Positions 1-8,706 of a DNA stretch of 57,905 bases are shown one piece after another. Every line of letters starts with the position of its first letter. The stretch's first letter is position 1. The notes under the pieces are model-generated. The model was not told the origin of the DNA, searched no databases, and was given only the letters and a program-made list of their open reading frames with translations. Location: assembly GCA_028285485.1 (NCBI GenBank), contig JANQPC010000034.1, positions 1-57,905 of the forward strand, given 5' to 3'. The position numbers and the translations under genes were made by a program. Source of the stretch: Paracoccaceae bacterium. GTDB lineage: Bacteria > Pseudomonadota > Alphaproteobacteria > Rhodobacterales > Rhodobacteraceae.

Positions 1-730
1 TTGTGAGCGTTCCTGCCGCAGCTTCGGCGAAAAGGCCGCCCAGCACATCCATCATCTGCAGATCGGCGCCAAGCTGCGGGCCGCCATGGCGAAACGGGAT
101 GCGCTGAACCTGGGGCCCGCGGAAGAGCGCGGCATGCATTGCATCCAGCTCCACCGTGGGATCGTAGACGATGAAGGCGGCTTCGCACGCTTCGAGCATC
201 TCCGGCGCATAGCCGTAGCGCGAGGTGAAATCGGTGCGGCGCATGCCCACGAACCGGTCATCCCAGATCGCAAATTCCGGATCGAGCGTGGCTTGCGGGG
301 CGATCGCAATTACCGTCGCCCCGGGCGCGGCCACGGAATAGGCGGCGGCGGCATAACCGCAAGCGCCGGCACCGTAGAAGATGATGCGATCGAAATCCTC
401 GAAAAACGCATCATCGACCAGCCGATCAAAATAGCCGTAAACGGCGGAATCGCGAAACCAGCTTGCCCTATTGGCCAGAAGCGACAGGTGCGACCAGCCA
501 TGCGCCTCTGCCACGGTGAACGCATGGGGCAGGCCCTCTTCGCTACCGGTGCGGGCAGAGGCAATCGTATCGAAGCTGACAAGCAGAACTTCGAGCGACT
601 CATCGATGAACAGGGCCGAATGATCGGCCCCGACCTGTTCGAAATACCCCCGTTCATCGCCAATCTCAGCGATGCCGGCGAGCCATTCCGCATCAGACAA
701 CGTGTCTAACAGGCGTGTCAGCTCTGACAT
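1..730 (-). CDS. Conserved Rhodobacterales protein, alpha/beta-fold like (3' end outside window)
   Basis: The reading frame is open from an ATG at 730 leftward to the window edge (243 codons), so the C-terminus is missing. The protein begins MSELTRLLDT. Around residues 125-150 it has a hydrophobic strand followed by a glycine turn and helix (FYGAGACGYAAAAYSVA), which looks like the nucleophile elbow of alpha/beta-hydrolase-type proteins. The usual Ser is not at that position, so hydrolase activity is doubtful. I recall homologues in Roseobacter genomes that carry the label phosphoadenosine phosphosulfate reductase, but none of the CysH motifs (SFGAES, CxxC, ECGxH) are visible here, so I do not adopt that name. 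It is transcribed away from the next gene. Function unknown. Confidence 0.6.
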   Translation of the reverse strand, partial: MSELTRLLDTLSDAEWLAGIAEIGDERGYFEQVGADHSALFIDESLEVLLVSFDTIASARTGSEEGLPHAFTVAEAHGWSHLSLLANRASWFRDSAVYGYFDRLVDDAFFEDFDRIIFYGAGACGYAAAAYSVAAPGATVIAIAPQATLDPEFAIWDDRFVGMRRTDFTSRYGYAPEMLEACEAAFIVYDPTVELDAMHAALFRGPQVQRIPFRHGGPQLGADLQMMDVLGGLFAEAAAGTLT

Positions 731-874
731 CGTTACGCACCCCACCCATACGGGCGCGACCATAGCCGCCCCGGACCCGGGGAAGCAATGAACGGGGGGT
801 TAATGCGGCGGAATTCGTTCCGCAAATGGCCACGGTTCCATGGGAAAGGGGCCTTTGTCGCGCCTCCGGCGGCC

Positions 875-2095
875 CTAGAAGAACGCCTGAAGGCCCGTTT
901 GCGCGCGCCCGAGGATCAGCGCATGAACATCATGGGTGCCCTCATAGGTGTTGACCGTTTCGAGGTTCATCATGTGGCGCATCACCTGAAATTCCTCGGA
1001 AATCCCGTTGCCGCCATGCATATCGCGCGCCATGCGGGCCATATCGAGCGCCTTGCCGCAGTTGTTGCGTTTGATGAGCGAGATCATCTCGGGCGCTGCC
1101 TGGCCATCCTCAAGAAGGCGGCCGACGCGGAGGGCGGCCTGCAGCCCCAGCGCGATCTCGGTCTGCATATCCGCCAGTTTCTTCTGAAACAGCTGGGTGC
1201 CCGCGATGGGTTTGCCGAATTGCTTGCGATCAAGCCCGTATTGCCGGGCCGCGTGCCAGCAGAACTCCGACGCGCCCATCACGCCCCAGGCGATGCCGTA
1301 GCGGGCGCGGTTGAGGCAGCCGAACGGCCCTTTGAGCCCTTCGACATGGGGCAGTAGCGCGTCTTCGCCAACCTCGACGCCTTCCATGACGATCTCGCCC
1401 GTAACCGAGGCGCGGAGCGAAAGCTTGCCGCCCACCTTGGGTGCGGAGAGGCCCGCCATGCCCTTTTCCAGCACAAAGCCACGGATCTTTCCGCCATGGG
1501 CCTCAGACTTCGCCCAGACAACGAAGATATCTGCAATGGGGCTGTTGGAGATCCACATCTTGGATCCGCTAAGGCGGTAGCCGCCCTCAATCTTCTCAGC
1601 GCGGGTTTTCATGCCCGCCGGATCTGAGCCCGCATCGGGCTCTGTCAGGCCGAAGGCACCGATCATTACGCCGGCGGCCAGCTTCGGCAGGTAGCGGGCG
1701 CGCTGGTCTTCGGTGCCATAGGCATAGATGGGGTACATCACGAGCGAGCTCTGCACGCTCATCATCGACCGGTAGCCGGAATCGATGCGCTCGATTTCGC
1801 GCGCCACGAGCCCGTAGGTGACGTATCCCGCGCCAAGGCCGCCATAGGCTTCGGGGATCGTGGTGCCCAATAGCCCCGCCTCGCCCATTTCGGCGAAGAG
1901 CTCGGGCGCCACGGTGGCCTCGCGATAGGCTTCAACGATGCGCGGGGCCAGTTTGGCCTCGGCGAAGCCGCTGGCGGCATCGCGCAGCAGGCGCTCATCC
2001 TCGGTGAGCTGATCTTCCAGGCGAAAGGGATCATCCCATGCGAATGGCCCCAGATCGGGGGCGTCTTTCGCGGCGATGTCATGGATCACGTTCAT
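875..2095 (-). CDS. gcdH: Glutaryl-CoA dehydrogenase
   Basis: This is a 406-residue acyl-CoA dehydrogenase. It should oxidise and decarboxylate glutaryl-CoA to crotonyl-CoA in lysine/tryptophan catabolism, using FAD and passing electrons to ETF. Subfamily signs are [19 protein letters not shown] near residue 105, whose Arg109 matches the glutarate-carboxylate-binding Arg of this family, and the C-terminal [16 protein letters not shown] with the catalytic base Glu at about 385. The FAD-binding [10 protein letters not shown] and WISNSP motifs are also present. The ATG at 2095 was chosen because it has a GGAG Shine-Dalgarno just upstream and gives the family length. An upstream in-frame extension of 50 codons has no resemblance to the family. 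It stands alone, divergent from the DUF1203 gene. Confidence 0.93.
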   Translation of the reverse strand: MNVIHDIAAKDAPDLGPFAWDDPFRLEDQLTEDERLLRDAASGFAEAKLAPRIVEAYREATVAPELFAEMGEAGLLGTTIPEAYGGLGAGYVTYGLVAREIERIDSGYRSMMSVQSSLVMYPIYAYGTEDQRARYLPKLAAGVMIGAFGLTEPDAGSDPAGMKTRAEKIEGGYRLSGSKMWISNSPIADIFVVWAKSEAHGGKIRGFVLEKGMAGLSAPKVGGKLSLRASVTGEIVMEGVEVGEDALLPHVEGLKGPFGCLNRARYGIAWGVMGASEFCWHAARQYGLDRKQFGKPIAGTQLFQKKLADMQTEIALGLQAALRVGRLLEDGQAAPEMISLIKRNNCGKALDMARMARDMHGGNGISEEFQVMRHMMNLETVNTYEGTHDVHALILGRAQTGLQAFF

Positions 2096-2211
2096 AGCAA
2101 TCTCCGGGCGCAAGGTGCCCGCTTCTAGCGTGGATGCGGGGCAAGAGGCAAACCGGGCGATTGCGCAAGGATCGGGTCGCGCTTTCGTGGCGCCCCGGTG
2201 ATGTTGCGGCC

Positions 2212-2679
2212 ATGAAACTGCGATACCTACCCTATGATCCTGCATTCGTGGCGCATATGCGTGCGGGCGGCGGCGATGCCTATGGGAAACCGGCGCAACG
2301 CCGGGTTTCCGATGGCGATGGCGTGCCCTGCCGGTCTTGCCTGCGTGACGTGCCTGCGGGCACGGAGTATCTCATCCTCGCCGCGCGCCCGTTCCCCGAA
2401 TTGCAGCCCTATGCCGAAACGGGGCCGATCTTCCTTTGCGCCGATGCCTGTGCGCCGTGGGCGGGCCGGGCGCTTCCGCCAATCCTGGCCACTTCGCCCG
2501 ACTATCTGCTCAAGGGCTACGACAGCGATCACCGGATCGTCTACGGCACGGGCCGGATCACCCCGGCCGGTGAGATTGCGTGCTATGCGGGGGAGCTGCT
2601 CTTGCGCCCCGAGATTGCCTTCGTGGATGTGCGATCGGCGCGAAACAACTGTTTTCAAACGCGGATCGTGCGCGCTTAG
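2212..2679 (+). CDS. DUF1203 domain-containing protein
   Basis: This 155-residue protein has the features I associate with DUF1203: a short N-terminal strand region ([10 protein letters not shown]), then a central [19 protein letters not shown] with two cysteines, and a C-terminal segment ending in [11 protein letters not shown]. The CxxC could bind a metal, but that is inference. The function of the family is not known to me. The ATG at 2212 gives the usual start; an in-frame extension upstream to 2134 would overlap the gcdH promoter side. Its stop overlaps the last four bases of the convergent methyltransferase gene. Confidence 0.75.
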   Translation: MKLRYLPYDPAFVAHMRAGGGDAYGKPAQRRVSDGDGVPCRSCLRDVPAGTEYLILAARPFPELQPYAETGPIFLCADACAPWAGRALPPILATSPDYLLKGYDSDHRIVYGTGRITPAGEIACYAGELLLRPEIAFVDVRSARNNCFQTRIVRA

Positions 2680-3347
2680 TTTCTGCGAAACACGAGCAGG
2701 CGGTTGTTGGCGGGCATTTCAAGCAGTGCATGGCGGGCCAGCCCCAGGGGCGCGGCGAAGGCCGCAAGCGCCTCCACATCCCGCACGCCCCAGGATGGAT
2801 CGTCGGCCCGGAGGCCGGCATCGAAGGCGGCATTGCTTTCGCTGATATGCCGGCCGTTTTCGGTAAACGGCCCGTAAAACATCAGAAGCCCATCCTCGCC
2901 CAGAGCCTTCGCGGCACCGTGAAAGATGCCCTCCGCGGCGGCGATGGGCGCGATGTGGATCACGTTCATCGACACGATAGCGGTGAGTGGCCCGAGCGCC
3001 GCGATATCGGCCCGCGCGGCCCAATCGCCCGCCGCATCAAGATCAAGCGGCCCCTGCACCGCGGCGCCGCTTGCGGCAGACCATGCGGCGATTGATGCGC
3101 GATGCGCCGCGACGGGATCTGATGCCCACCAGGTGAGCGCGGGGAACGCGGCGGCAAATGCGGCAGCATGCTGGCCCGTGCCCGCGCCGATCTCCAGCAC
3201 CGGGCCCGAACGGCCCTCAAAAAGCGGCGTAAGCGCCGCGATCATCGGCGGGCAGTTGCGTTCAAAAACCGGGGAGGTGAGGCGCGGATCGGCTGCATCC
3301 GATCCCGCCTTCGTTACATAGCGGGCGGTATGGCGCGCGTCGCTCAT
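2676..3347 (-). CDS. DUF938 family class I SAM-dependent methyltransferase
   Basis: The protein has 223 residues. Its N-terminus (ARYVTKAGSDAADPRLTSPV, then FERNCPPMIAAL) is characteristic of the DUF938 family. The SAM-binding motif I is VLEIGAGTGQHAA at about residue 50, followed by the acidic motif WWASDP. The substrate is unknown. The gene lies just upstream of nothing obvious on its strand. Its 5' end is 15 bases from the infC stop, so it may be the promoter-distal gene of a transcript running from infC. It converges with the DUF1203 gene with a 4-base overlap. Confidence 0.85.
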   Translation of the reverse strand: MSDARHTARYVTKAGSDAADPRLTSPVFERNCPPMIAALTPLFEGRSGPVLEIGAGTGQHAAAFAAAFPALTWWASDPVAAHRASIAAWSAASGAAVQGPLDLDAAGDWAARADIAALGPLTAIVSMNVIHIAPIAAAEGIFHGAAKALGEDGLLMFYGPFTENGRHISESNAAFDAGLRADDPSWGVRDVEALAAFAAPLGLARHALLEMPANNRLLVFRRN

Positions 3348-3362
3348 CCGCCCCGCTCGAGC

Positions 3363-3905
3363 TTACTTGGCCGGGCCGATCATCATGACCATCTGACGGC
3401 CTTCCATCTTCGGCATGTTTTCAACCTTGCCGATTTCCTCGACATCCGCGGCCACACGTTCCAGCAGATCGCGGCCCAGGTTCTGGTGCGCCATCTCGCG
3501 CCCCCGGAACCGGAGGGTGACCTTCACCTTGTCGCCGTTTTCGAGGAACTTCACCACGTTGCGCATCTTGACGTCATAGTCATGCGTGTCGGTGTTGGGG
3601 CGAAACTTGACCTCTTTGACCTCGATGGTCTTCTGCTTCTTTCGCGCTTCGCTTTCCCGCTTCTGCTGTTCGTACTTGTACTTCCCGAAATCCATGATCT
3701 TGCAGACGGGCGGTGTGGCGTTCGGCGAAATCTCAACGAGGTCCAACCCCGCATCCTGCGCCATTTCCAGCGCGCGTTCCGGGCGCACAACGCCCACGTT
3801 TTCACCTTCGGCGCCGATCAGGCGGATTTCGGAGGCCCGGATACGTTCGTTGACGCGGGGGCCGGTATCCCGCTGCGGCGGGGCATTGTGGGGTCTGCGG
3901 GCGAT
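3363..3905 (-). CDS. infC: Translation initiation factor IF-3 (ATC start)
   Basis: The protein has 180 residues and helps 30S subunits select the start codon. The N-domain ([15 protein letters not shown]), the linker ([19 protein letters not shown]) and the C-domain ([13 protein letters not shown]) are all visible. The open frame begins just after an in-frame TGA and contains no ATG, GTG or TTG before the N-domain. The conserved N-terminus [20 protein letters not shown] is encoded directly after an ATC codon at 3905-3903, with AAGGA about 8 bases upstream. The next ATG would delete the beginning of the N-domain. Rare non-AUG starts on infC are known from enterics (AUU), where IF-3 represses its own translation, and the same logic probably applies here. 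Confidence 0.93.
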   Translation of the reverse strand: MARRPHNAPPQRDTGPRVNERIRASEIRLIGAEGENVGVVRPERALEMAQDAGLDLVEISPNATPPVCKIMDFGKYKYEQQKRESEARKKQKTIEVKEVKFRPNTDTHDYDVKMRNVVKFLENGDKVKVTLRFRGREMAHQNLGRDLLERVAADVEEIGKVENMPKMEGRQMVMMIGPAK

Positions 3906-4124
3906 GTTCGTTGTCCTTCAGCAGTTTCGGATTGGTTCGGGGGCGTAACGTAAGCGGAGCCAAAGGCCACTTCAAGCGCCAATGGCGGGTGCTTGCGCCG
4001 CTTCTTGGGCGGACCGCCGCCACTGGGAAAAGGCACAGACAATTCCCACTCCAACTTCTGCGCGAAACGGGTCATACCTTTTGCTACCGCACGGATATGC
4101 GGGTTTTCCACAGTGGAGGGGACC

Positions 4125-4889
4125 ATGGGAAAAGGCTTGATTGCCGTCATTGCCCTTATTGCGATCGCAGCGGCGGGCGTTTTCTTCTTTAGTCAGCAGG
4201 GCGGCGAAGAGATGGCACCCGAGGCCGCCTCCGACACCGTTGAGGATACGGCGGACGATGCGGCGACGGCGGCGGATGATGCGGCCGATGATGCTGCGGA
4301 TGCTGCAAGCGATGCAGCAGACGCTGCGGACGACGCGGTTGAGGAGGCCACAGATGCGGTTGAAGATGCAGCCGAAGGGGTTGCGGACGCTGTTGAGGAC
4401 GCCGCGGAGGGTGTGACTGAGGCGATAGAGGGCGCCGGAGACGCGGCCAGTGATGCCGCAGATGCCGTAAGCGATGCGGTCGAAGGTGCCGTGGACGGCG
4501 CGGCAGATGCAGCCAGCGATGCGGTACAAGGCGCCGCCGATGCGGCCAGCGATACGATGGAGGGTGCCGCCGATGCGGCCGCAGATACCGCGACCGAGGC
4601 TGCCGATGGCGCGACGGATGCTGCCTCCGATGCCGTTGAAGAGGCAACGGAAGGTGCCGCCGACGCGACGGAGAGCACGGCAGACGCGGTGGAAGGCGCA
4701 GCCACGAGCCTCGGCGAGATGTTCACCACCGAAGGCTTCGATTACGACGCGGTGCGCGATGCCATCGACGGCTCCGATCTTGGCGAATTGCAGAAAACCA
4801 CACTCGGCGCGGCGCTCGATGCCGCGCGGGATAATCCCGAGGCGCTCTCGGAGGTGCTTGGCCGCGTGCGCGAGGCGCTGGGCCAGTAA
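4125..4889 (+). CDS. Ala/Asp-rich repeat protein with N-terminal membrane anchor
   Basis: The protein has 254 residues. Residues 1-22 are a hydrophobic segment (GLIAVIALIAIAAAGVFFF), either a signal anchor or an uncleaved signal. Residues about 30-200 are almost entirely Ala, Asp, Glu, Val, Gly, Ser and Thr, arranged in imperfect repeats of about 11 residues (AADAASDAVEG and variants). This pattern is amphipathic, like apolipoprotein or LEA-type helices. The last 50 residues (FDYDAVRDAIDGSD onward) form a separate, non-repetitive helical domain. The start has a good GGAGGG Shine-Dalgarno. It is probably periplasmic and strongly acidic. Function unknown; envelope or stress protection is only a guess. 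A perfect 9-bp terminator follows. Confidence 0.82.
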   Translation: MGKGLIAVIALIAIAAAGVFFFSQQGGEEMAPEAASDTVEDTADDAATAADDAADDAADAASDAADAADDAVEEATDAVEDAAEGVADAVEDAAEGVTEAIEGAGDAASDAADAVSDAVEGAVDGAADAASDAVQGAADAASDTMEGAADAAADTATEAADGATDAASDAVEEATEGAADATESTADAVEGAATSLGEMFTTEGFDYDAVRDAIDGSDLGELQKTTLGAALDAARDNPEALSEVLGRVREALGQ

Positions 4890-4910
4890 TCTCGCCTGAG
4901 AGGTGGAGGG

Positions 4911-4938
4911 CGCCGCACCTGCCAGGGTGCGGCGTTTT
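4911..4938. terminator. Intrinsic terminator between the repeat protein and fpr
   Basis: A perfect 9-bp GC stem (CGCCGCACC / GGTGCGGCG) with a six-base loop is followed by TTTT on the + strand. It lies between two convergent genes. It ends the repeat-protein transcript and probably also stops fpr read-through, though the T-run favours the + direction. Confidence 0.8.
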
Positions 4939-4946
4939 CGGTTCGC

Positions 4947-5768
4947 TTAGCCAACGAAGGCTTTTTCGACCACGTAGTGTTTGGGATCGGAGTTTGCGCC
5001 TTCCTCAAGGCCGAAGCCTTCGAGGATCTCCTTGAGATCGAGGTTCAGGCCCATAGAGCCGCAGACCATGGCGCGATCGGTCTCTGGCGAGATCCCGTCG
5101 ATGCCGAGATCGCCGAACACGGTGCCATCCTGCAGAAGATGCGTGATGCGGCCCATCTTGGGGCTCTTTTCCCGCGTTGTCGTGGGATAGTAGGTGAGCT
5201 TGTCGCCCACGAACTCACCAATCAGCGGATCCTCGGCGAGGCCGGACACAAGCTCCTGCGAATAGGTCAGTTCGGCCACATCGCGGCAGGTATGGGTGAC
5301 GATCACCTGATCGAAGCGCTCATAGGTTTCGGGATCGCGCAGAAGCGAGGCGAAGGGGGCAAAACCCGTGCCGGTGGCAAAAAACCACAGCCGCTTGCCG
5401 GGCAGCAGCGCGTCATGGACCAATGTGCCCACAGGCTTGGGTCGCAGGATGATCTCGTCGCCCGGCTGGATATGCTGGAGCTTTGAGGTCAGCGGGCCGT
5501 CCTGGACCTTGATCGAATAAAACTCCAACTCGTCATCCCAGGAGGGCGAGGCGATGGAATAGGCGCGCAGAAGCGGTTTGCCGTTGTCGCCCATAAGTCC
5601 GATCATGACGAACTCGCCGGAGCGGAAGCGCAGCGAACGCGGCCGCGTTGTGCGAAAGGCAAACAGCCGATCGGTGTAGTGGCGCACATGCGTCACTGTC
5701 TGCGCATCGGGCAGGGAGGGCACCTTGGTTGCGGGCTCGGTCACGGGGTTCTGTTCGGTCATGGTCAT
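4947..5768 (-). CDS. fpr: Ferredoxin--NADP+ reductase
   Basis: The protein has 273 residues and is a soluble FAD flavoprotein exchanging electrons between NADPH and ferredoxin/flavodoxin. The FAD motif is RAYSIASPSWDDELEFYSI at about residues 78-96, and the NADP-binding GTGFAPFASLLRD lies near residue 135. The C-terminus (HYVVEKAFVG) extends past the usual aromatic position, as in the bacterial subclass represented by Rhodobacter capsulatus FPR. It lies next to the sulfite-reduction operon and on the same strand, so it could feed electrons to the siroheme sulfite reductase through ferredoxin; that link is inferred from position. An in-frame MTM start allows initiation at 5768 or two codons later. 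Confidence 0.92.
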   Translation of the reverse strand: MTMTEQNPVTEPATKVPSLPDAQTVTHVRHYTDRLFAFRTTRPRSLRFRSGEFVMIGLMGDNGKPLLRAYSIASPSWDDELEFYSIKVQDGPLTSKLQHIQPGDEIILRPKPVGTLVHDALLPGKRLWFFATGTGFAPFASLLRDPETYERFDQVIVTHTCRDVAELTYSQELVSGLAEDPLIGEFVGDKLTYYPTTTREKSPKMGRITHLLQDGTVFGDLGIDGISPETDRAMVCGSMGLNLDLKEILEGFGLEEGANSDPKHYVVEKAFVG

Positions 5769-5812
5769 GCCGCAGCCCTAGGGCCGCGATCCCTCTTACG
5801 CTTTGATGTGTG

Positions 5813-6289
5813 TCAGGAAAAGGCCGCGCCGCGCAGACGGGCCTGATAGTGATGCGCCTGCCAGTTGGCGCGGAAGCGCCACTGATCCTCGGGCTGGCGG
5901 CGGGCGAGATCGGCGGGGATTTCCACCTCGTCAAACCCGGCGCGGCGCGCCATGGCATATTGGTCGGCGATTACATGGCCTGCCGCGCGCAAGCGCCCGT
6001 GATAGCCTGCATCGCGGAGCTGGCGCGCGATGGTAAAGCCGCGGCCATCGGAAAAGGCTGGAAACGCCACGCGGATCAACGCGATCTGCGGGAGCCTTGC
6101 CGCCAAGGGCTCCAGATCGGCATCGGGGGCGAGATCAAGCGCCAGCGCGGGCGCATCGTCATTCGCGGCCAGCTCGGCCGCAGGTGTGATCGGGCCCGCC
6201 CAGTCTTCCCCGTGAAAGCCATCATCGCGCACGATGACGGGTTCGGTTCCATCGCTCATCTCGATCTTCTTTTCTTCAAGAATACTCAT
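5813..6289 (-). CDS. DUF934 domain-containing protein of the sulfite-reduction operon
   Basis: The 158-residue protein is the last gene of the leftward sulfur-assimilation operon. The C-terminal half contains the family pattern: LPQIALIRVAFPAFSDGRGF, then QLRDAGYHGRLRA, then DQYAMARRAGFDEVEI. DUF934 proteins are consistently encoded with cysH and sulfite reductase in alpha- and betaproteobacteria, and an accessory role in sulfite reduction is usually assumed. No catalytic motif is evident. The ATG at 6289 is preceded by the cysH stop 28 bases upstream. An upstream in-frame extension runs through the cysH coding region and was not used. Confidence 0.85.
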   Translation of the reverse strand: MSILEEKKIEMSDGTEPVIVRDDGFHGEDWAGPITPAAELAANDDAPALALDLAPDADLEPLAARLPQIALIRVAFPAFSDGRGFTIARQLRDAGYHGRLRAAGHVIADQYAMARRAGFDEVEIPADLARRQPEDQWRFRANWQAHHYQARLRGAAFS

Positions 6290-6317
6290 GGCCGTTCGCC
6301 TGCTTCCTGGCGCGCGC

Positions 6318-7052
6318 CTACGCGGCGCGGACCGCCTTGCCATTGATGAAGTGGATCCCGCATTCGCGCTTCGACCGCCCGCGCCACCGGCCCGCACGGG
6401 GATCCTCGCCCTCGGCGACCCGGCTTGTGCAGGGCGCGCAGCCGATCGATGGAAATCCCTTGGTGACGAGCGGATGGCGGGGCAGGCGGTTGTTGGCGAT
6501 GTAATCGGCCACATCGCCCGGCGCCCAATGGGCGAGCGGGTTCACCTTGATGCGCGCGGCGCCATCGGCCTCGAAGAATTCCATCGCGGTGCGCATGCCG
6601 CCCTGGAAGCGCTTGCGACCGGTGATCCAAGCATCAAAGCGTTCCAGCGCATCTTCAAGGGGTTCGATCTTGCGCAGCCGGCAACATCCATCGGGATCGG
6701 CAAGGTGCAATTCGCCCTCGGGATCGCGCAGGAACACCTCTGTCCGATCCGGTGTAAGCAGGCGCACATCGGAAAGCCCCAGGCGATCGGCCACCTCGCG
6801 CTGGTAGGCGAGGGTTTCGGGGAACAGCATCTGGGTTTCGAGAAAGAGCACGGGCAAAGACCGGTCGATCACCGAAACCATGTGCAAAAGCGCCACGGAT
6901 TCCGCGCCGAAGGAGGACACCAGCGCGATCCGCCCCACCTGCGCGTCTGACAACGCGTGTTCGAGAACGGCGGTGGCGGAGTGGTGCCGGTACCGGGCGT
7001 TGAGATCGGCAACGCGGGCGGCAACGGGTTCAAGCGGCGCCTCAAGCGGCAT
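6318..7052 (-). CDS. cysH: Adenylyl-sulfate (APS/PAPS) reductase
   Basis: The 244-residue enzyme reduces activated sulfate to sulfite using thioredoxin. SFGAESVALL (about 47-56) is the PP-loop-like nucleotide-binding motif. Two cysteine pairs, DGCC at 123-124 and GCAPC near residue 206, are the ligands of a [4Fe-4S] cluster, which marks the assimilatory APS-type reductase (EC 1.8.4.10). The catalytic cysteine is in KRECGIH at about 231. It overlaps the sulfite reductase stop by 11 bases, indicating translational coupling. The start at 7052 excludes a long upstream in-frame extension inside cysI. Confidence 0.93.
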   Translation of the reverse strand: MPLEAPLEPVAARVADLNARYRHHSATAVLEHALSDAQVGRIALVSSFGAESVALLHMVSVIDRSLPVLFLETQMLFPETLAYQREVADRLGLSDVRLLTPDRTEVFLRDPEGELHLADPDGCCRLRKIEPLEDALERFDAWITGRKRFQGGMRTAMEFFEADGAARIKVNPLAHWAPGDVADYIANNRLPRHPLVTKGFPSIGCAPCTSRVAEGEDPRAGRWRGRSKRECGIHFINGKAVRAA

Positions 7053-8706
7053 GGGCTTCGGCCTCCGGGTAAAGCGCGGCCTTGAAGGGGGCGAGCCCGA
7101 GGCGGCGATATGTTTCGAGGAACGTCTCGTCAGCGCTGTCGCGCAGATCGAGATAGGCCAAGACCAGCCGTTCGATGGCAGGCACGATCTGCTCGGCGGA
7201 AAACCCGGGCCCGGCGCGTTCGCCGATGGCAGCGGTTTCGGTGCCGTCGCCGCCAAGGGTGATCTGGTAGTTTTCCACTCCCGCGCGATCGAGCCCGAGA
7301 ATACCGATATGGCCTACATGGTGGTGCCCGCAGGCGTTGATGCAGCCGGAGATCTTGATCTTGAGCGGGCCAACCTCGTGTTCAAGCTTCAGCTCATCAA
7401 ACCGTGTGGCAATCTCTTGCGCGACGGGGATCGAGCGTGCGGTGGCCAGCGCGCAGTAATCCATGCCCGGGCAGGCGATGATGTCAGAGGCCAGCCCGAT
7501 ATTCGCCGTGGCCAGCCCTGCCGCGCGGAGGGTGGCGTAGATCGCGGGCAGGTCGCCGCGATGCACATGGGGCAGGATCACGTTCTGTTCGTGGCTGATG
7601 CGCAGCTCGTTGTAGCCATAGCGTTCTGCCAGATCGGCCATGACGCGCATCTGATCGGCGCTGGCATCGCCCGGGGTGGCCCCATGTGCCTTGAGCGAGA
7701 TCGAGACGATGGCGTGATCGGCGCGCCGGTGCGGGGTGATGTTGGTATCGATCCAGGAGCGGAAGGCCCCGTTCGCTGCATAGTCTGCCGCGAACGCCTC
7801 CTCGGGCCGTTCCTGAAAGGCCGGGGGCGCAAACTGCGCTTCGATCCCGGCCAGAAGCTCCTGATCCACGCCCGAGAATTGGGTACGCAGCGTTGCGAAC
7901 CGGTCTTCCACGAGGCGCGAGATCTCTTCGATTCCATGCTCATGCACGGTGATCTTGATACGGGCCTTGTATTTGTTATCGCGCCGACCGAGCGTGTTGT
8001 ACACGCTGACGATGGCTTCGACGTAAGGCAGAAGATCGGCCTTCGGCAGGAAGTCCCGGATCACCTTGCCGATCATCGGGGTACGGCCGAGGCCCCCGCC
8101 GACGATTACCTCGAAGCCCGCTTCGCCCTCACGTTCAACCATCCGCAGCCCGATATCGTGCGCCTTGGTGACGGCGCGATCATTGGGACTGCCGGTGATA
8201 GCAATCTTGAACTTGCGGGGCAGGAACTGGAATTCGGGGTGATCGGTGGACCATTGGCGCAGGAGTTCGGCAACGGGGCGAGGATCGGCGATCTCATCTG
8301 CCGCAGCGCCCGCGAAATGGTCAGCAGTGACATTGCGGATCGTGTTCCCGGAGGTTTGGATCGCGTGCATCCCCACCTCGGCCAGAGCATCGAGCATATC
8401 GGGCACATCTTGCAGCTTGGGCCAATTGTACTGGATGTTCTGCCGGGTCGTGAAATGGCCGTAGCCCTTATCCCACCGCTCGGCGATCATGGCGAGCTGG
8501 CGCATCTTGGCACTGTCGAGCGTGCCGTAGGGGATGGCCACGCGCAGCATGTAGGCGTGAAGCTGCAGGTAGAGGCCGTTCATAAGGCGCAGCGGCTTGA
8601 ATTCGTCTTCTGTCAGCGCGCCGTCAATCCGGCGCGCGACCTGCGCGCGGAACTGGGCGTTGCGCTCTTTGAGGAAGGCGGCATCGAACGCGGTGTAGTT
8701 ATACAT
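7042..8706 (-). CDS. cysI: Nitrite/sulfite reductase, siroheme hemoprotein
   Basis: The 554-residue enzyme performs the six-electron reduction of sulfite to sulfide. It shows the duplicated ferredoxin-like halves of the family (HFTTRQNIQYNW in the first half). The siroheme/[4Fe-4S] ligands are IACPGMDYC followed by SGCINACGHHH in the second half. The ATG at 8706 overlaps the DUF2849 gene by 8 bases. No flavoprotein subunit (CysJ) is nearby, so a ferredoxin donor is plausible, with fpr 1.3 kb downstream as a candidate. Assimilatory nitrite reductases share the same fold; the cysG/cysH neighbours favour sulfite. Confidence 0.92.
   Translation of the reverse strand: MYNYTAFDAAFLKERNAQFRAQVARRIDGALTEDEFKPLRLMNGLYLQLHAYMLRVAIPYGTLDSAKMRQLAMIAERWDKGYGHFTTRQNIQYNWPKLQDVPDMLDALAEVGMHAIQTSGNTIRNVTADHFAGAAADEIADPRPVAELLRQWSTDHPEFQFLPRKFKIAITGSPNDRAVTKAHDIGLRMVEREGEAGFEVIVGGGLGRTPMIGKVIRDFLPKADLLPYVEAIVSVYNTLGRRDNKYKARIKITVHEHGIEEISRLVEDRFATLRTQFSGVDQELLAGIEAQFAPPAFQERPEEAFAADYAANGAFRSWIDTNITPHRRADHAIVSISLKAHGATPGDASADQMRVMADLAERYGYNELRISHEQNVILPHVHRGDLPAIYATLRAAGLATANIGLASDIIACPGMDYCALATARSIPVAQEIATRFDELKLEHEVGPLKIKISGCINACGHHHVGHIGILGLDRAGVENYQITLGGDGTETAAIGERAGPGFSAEQIVPAIERLVLAYLDLRDSADETFLETYRRLGLAPFKAALYPEAEAHAA

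Noticed and set aside
310-693. 127-codon minus-strand frame near the left edge
   Set aside because: A different minus-strand frame from 730 to the window edge has the better protein-like sequence and start.
4240-4700. Periodic DNA considered as CRISPR or tandem repeat array
   Set aside because: The periodicity is protein-level and imperfect, with no constant repeat or unique spacers.
4193-4729. 178-codon antisense Ala/Ser frame opposite the repeat protein
   Set aside because: It is the complement of repeated GCN/GAN codons; the + strand frame has the start, Shine-Dalgarno, anchor and terminator.
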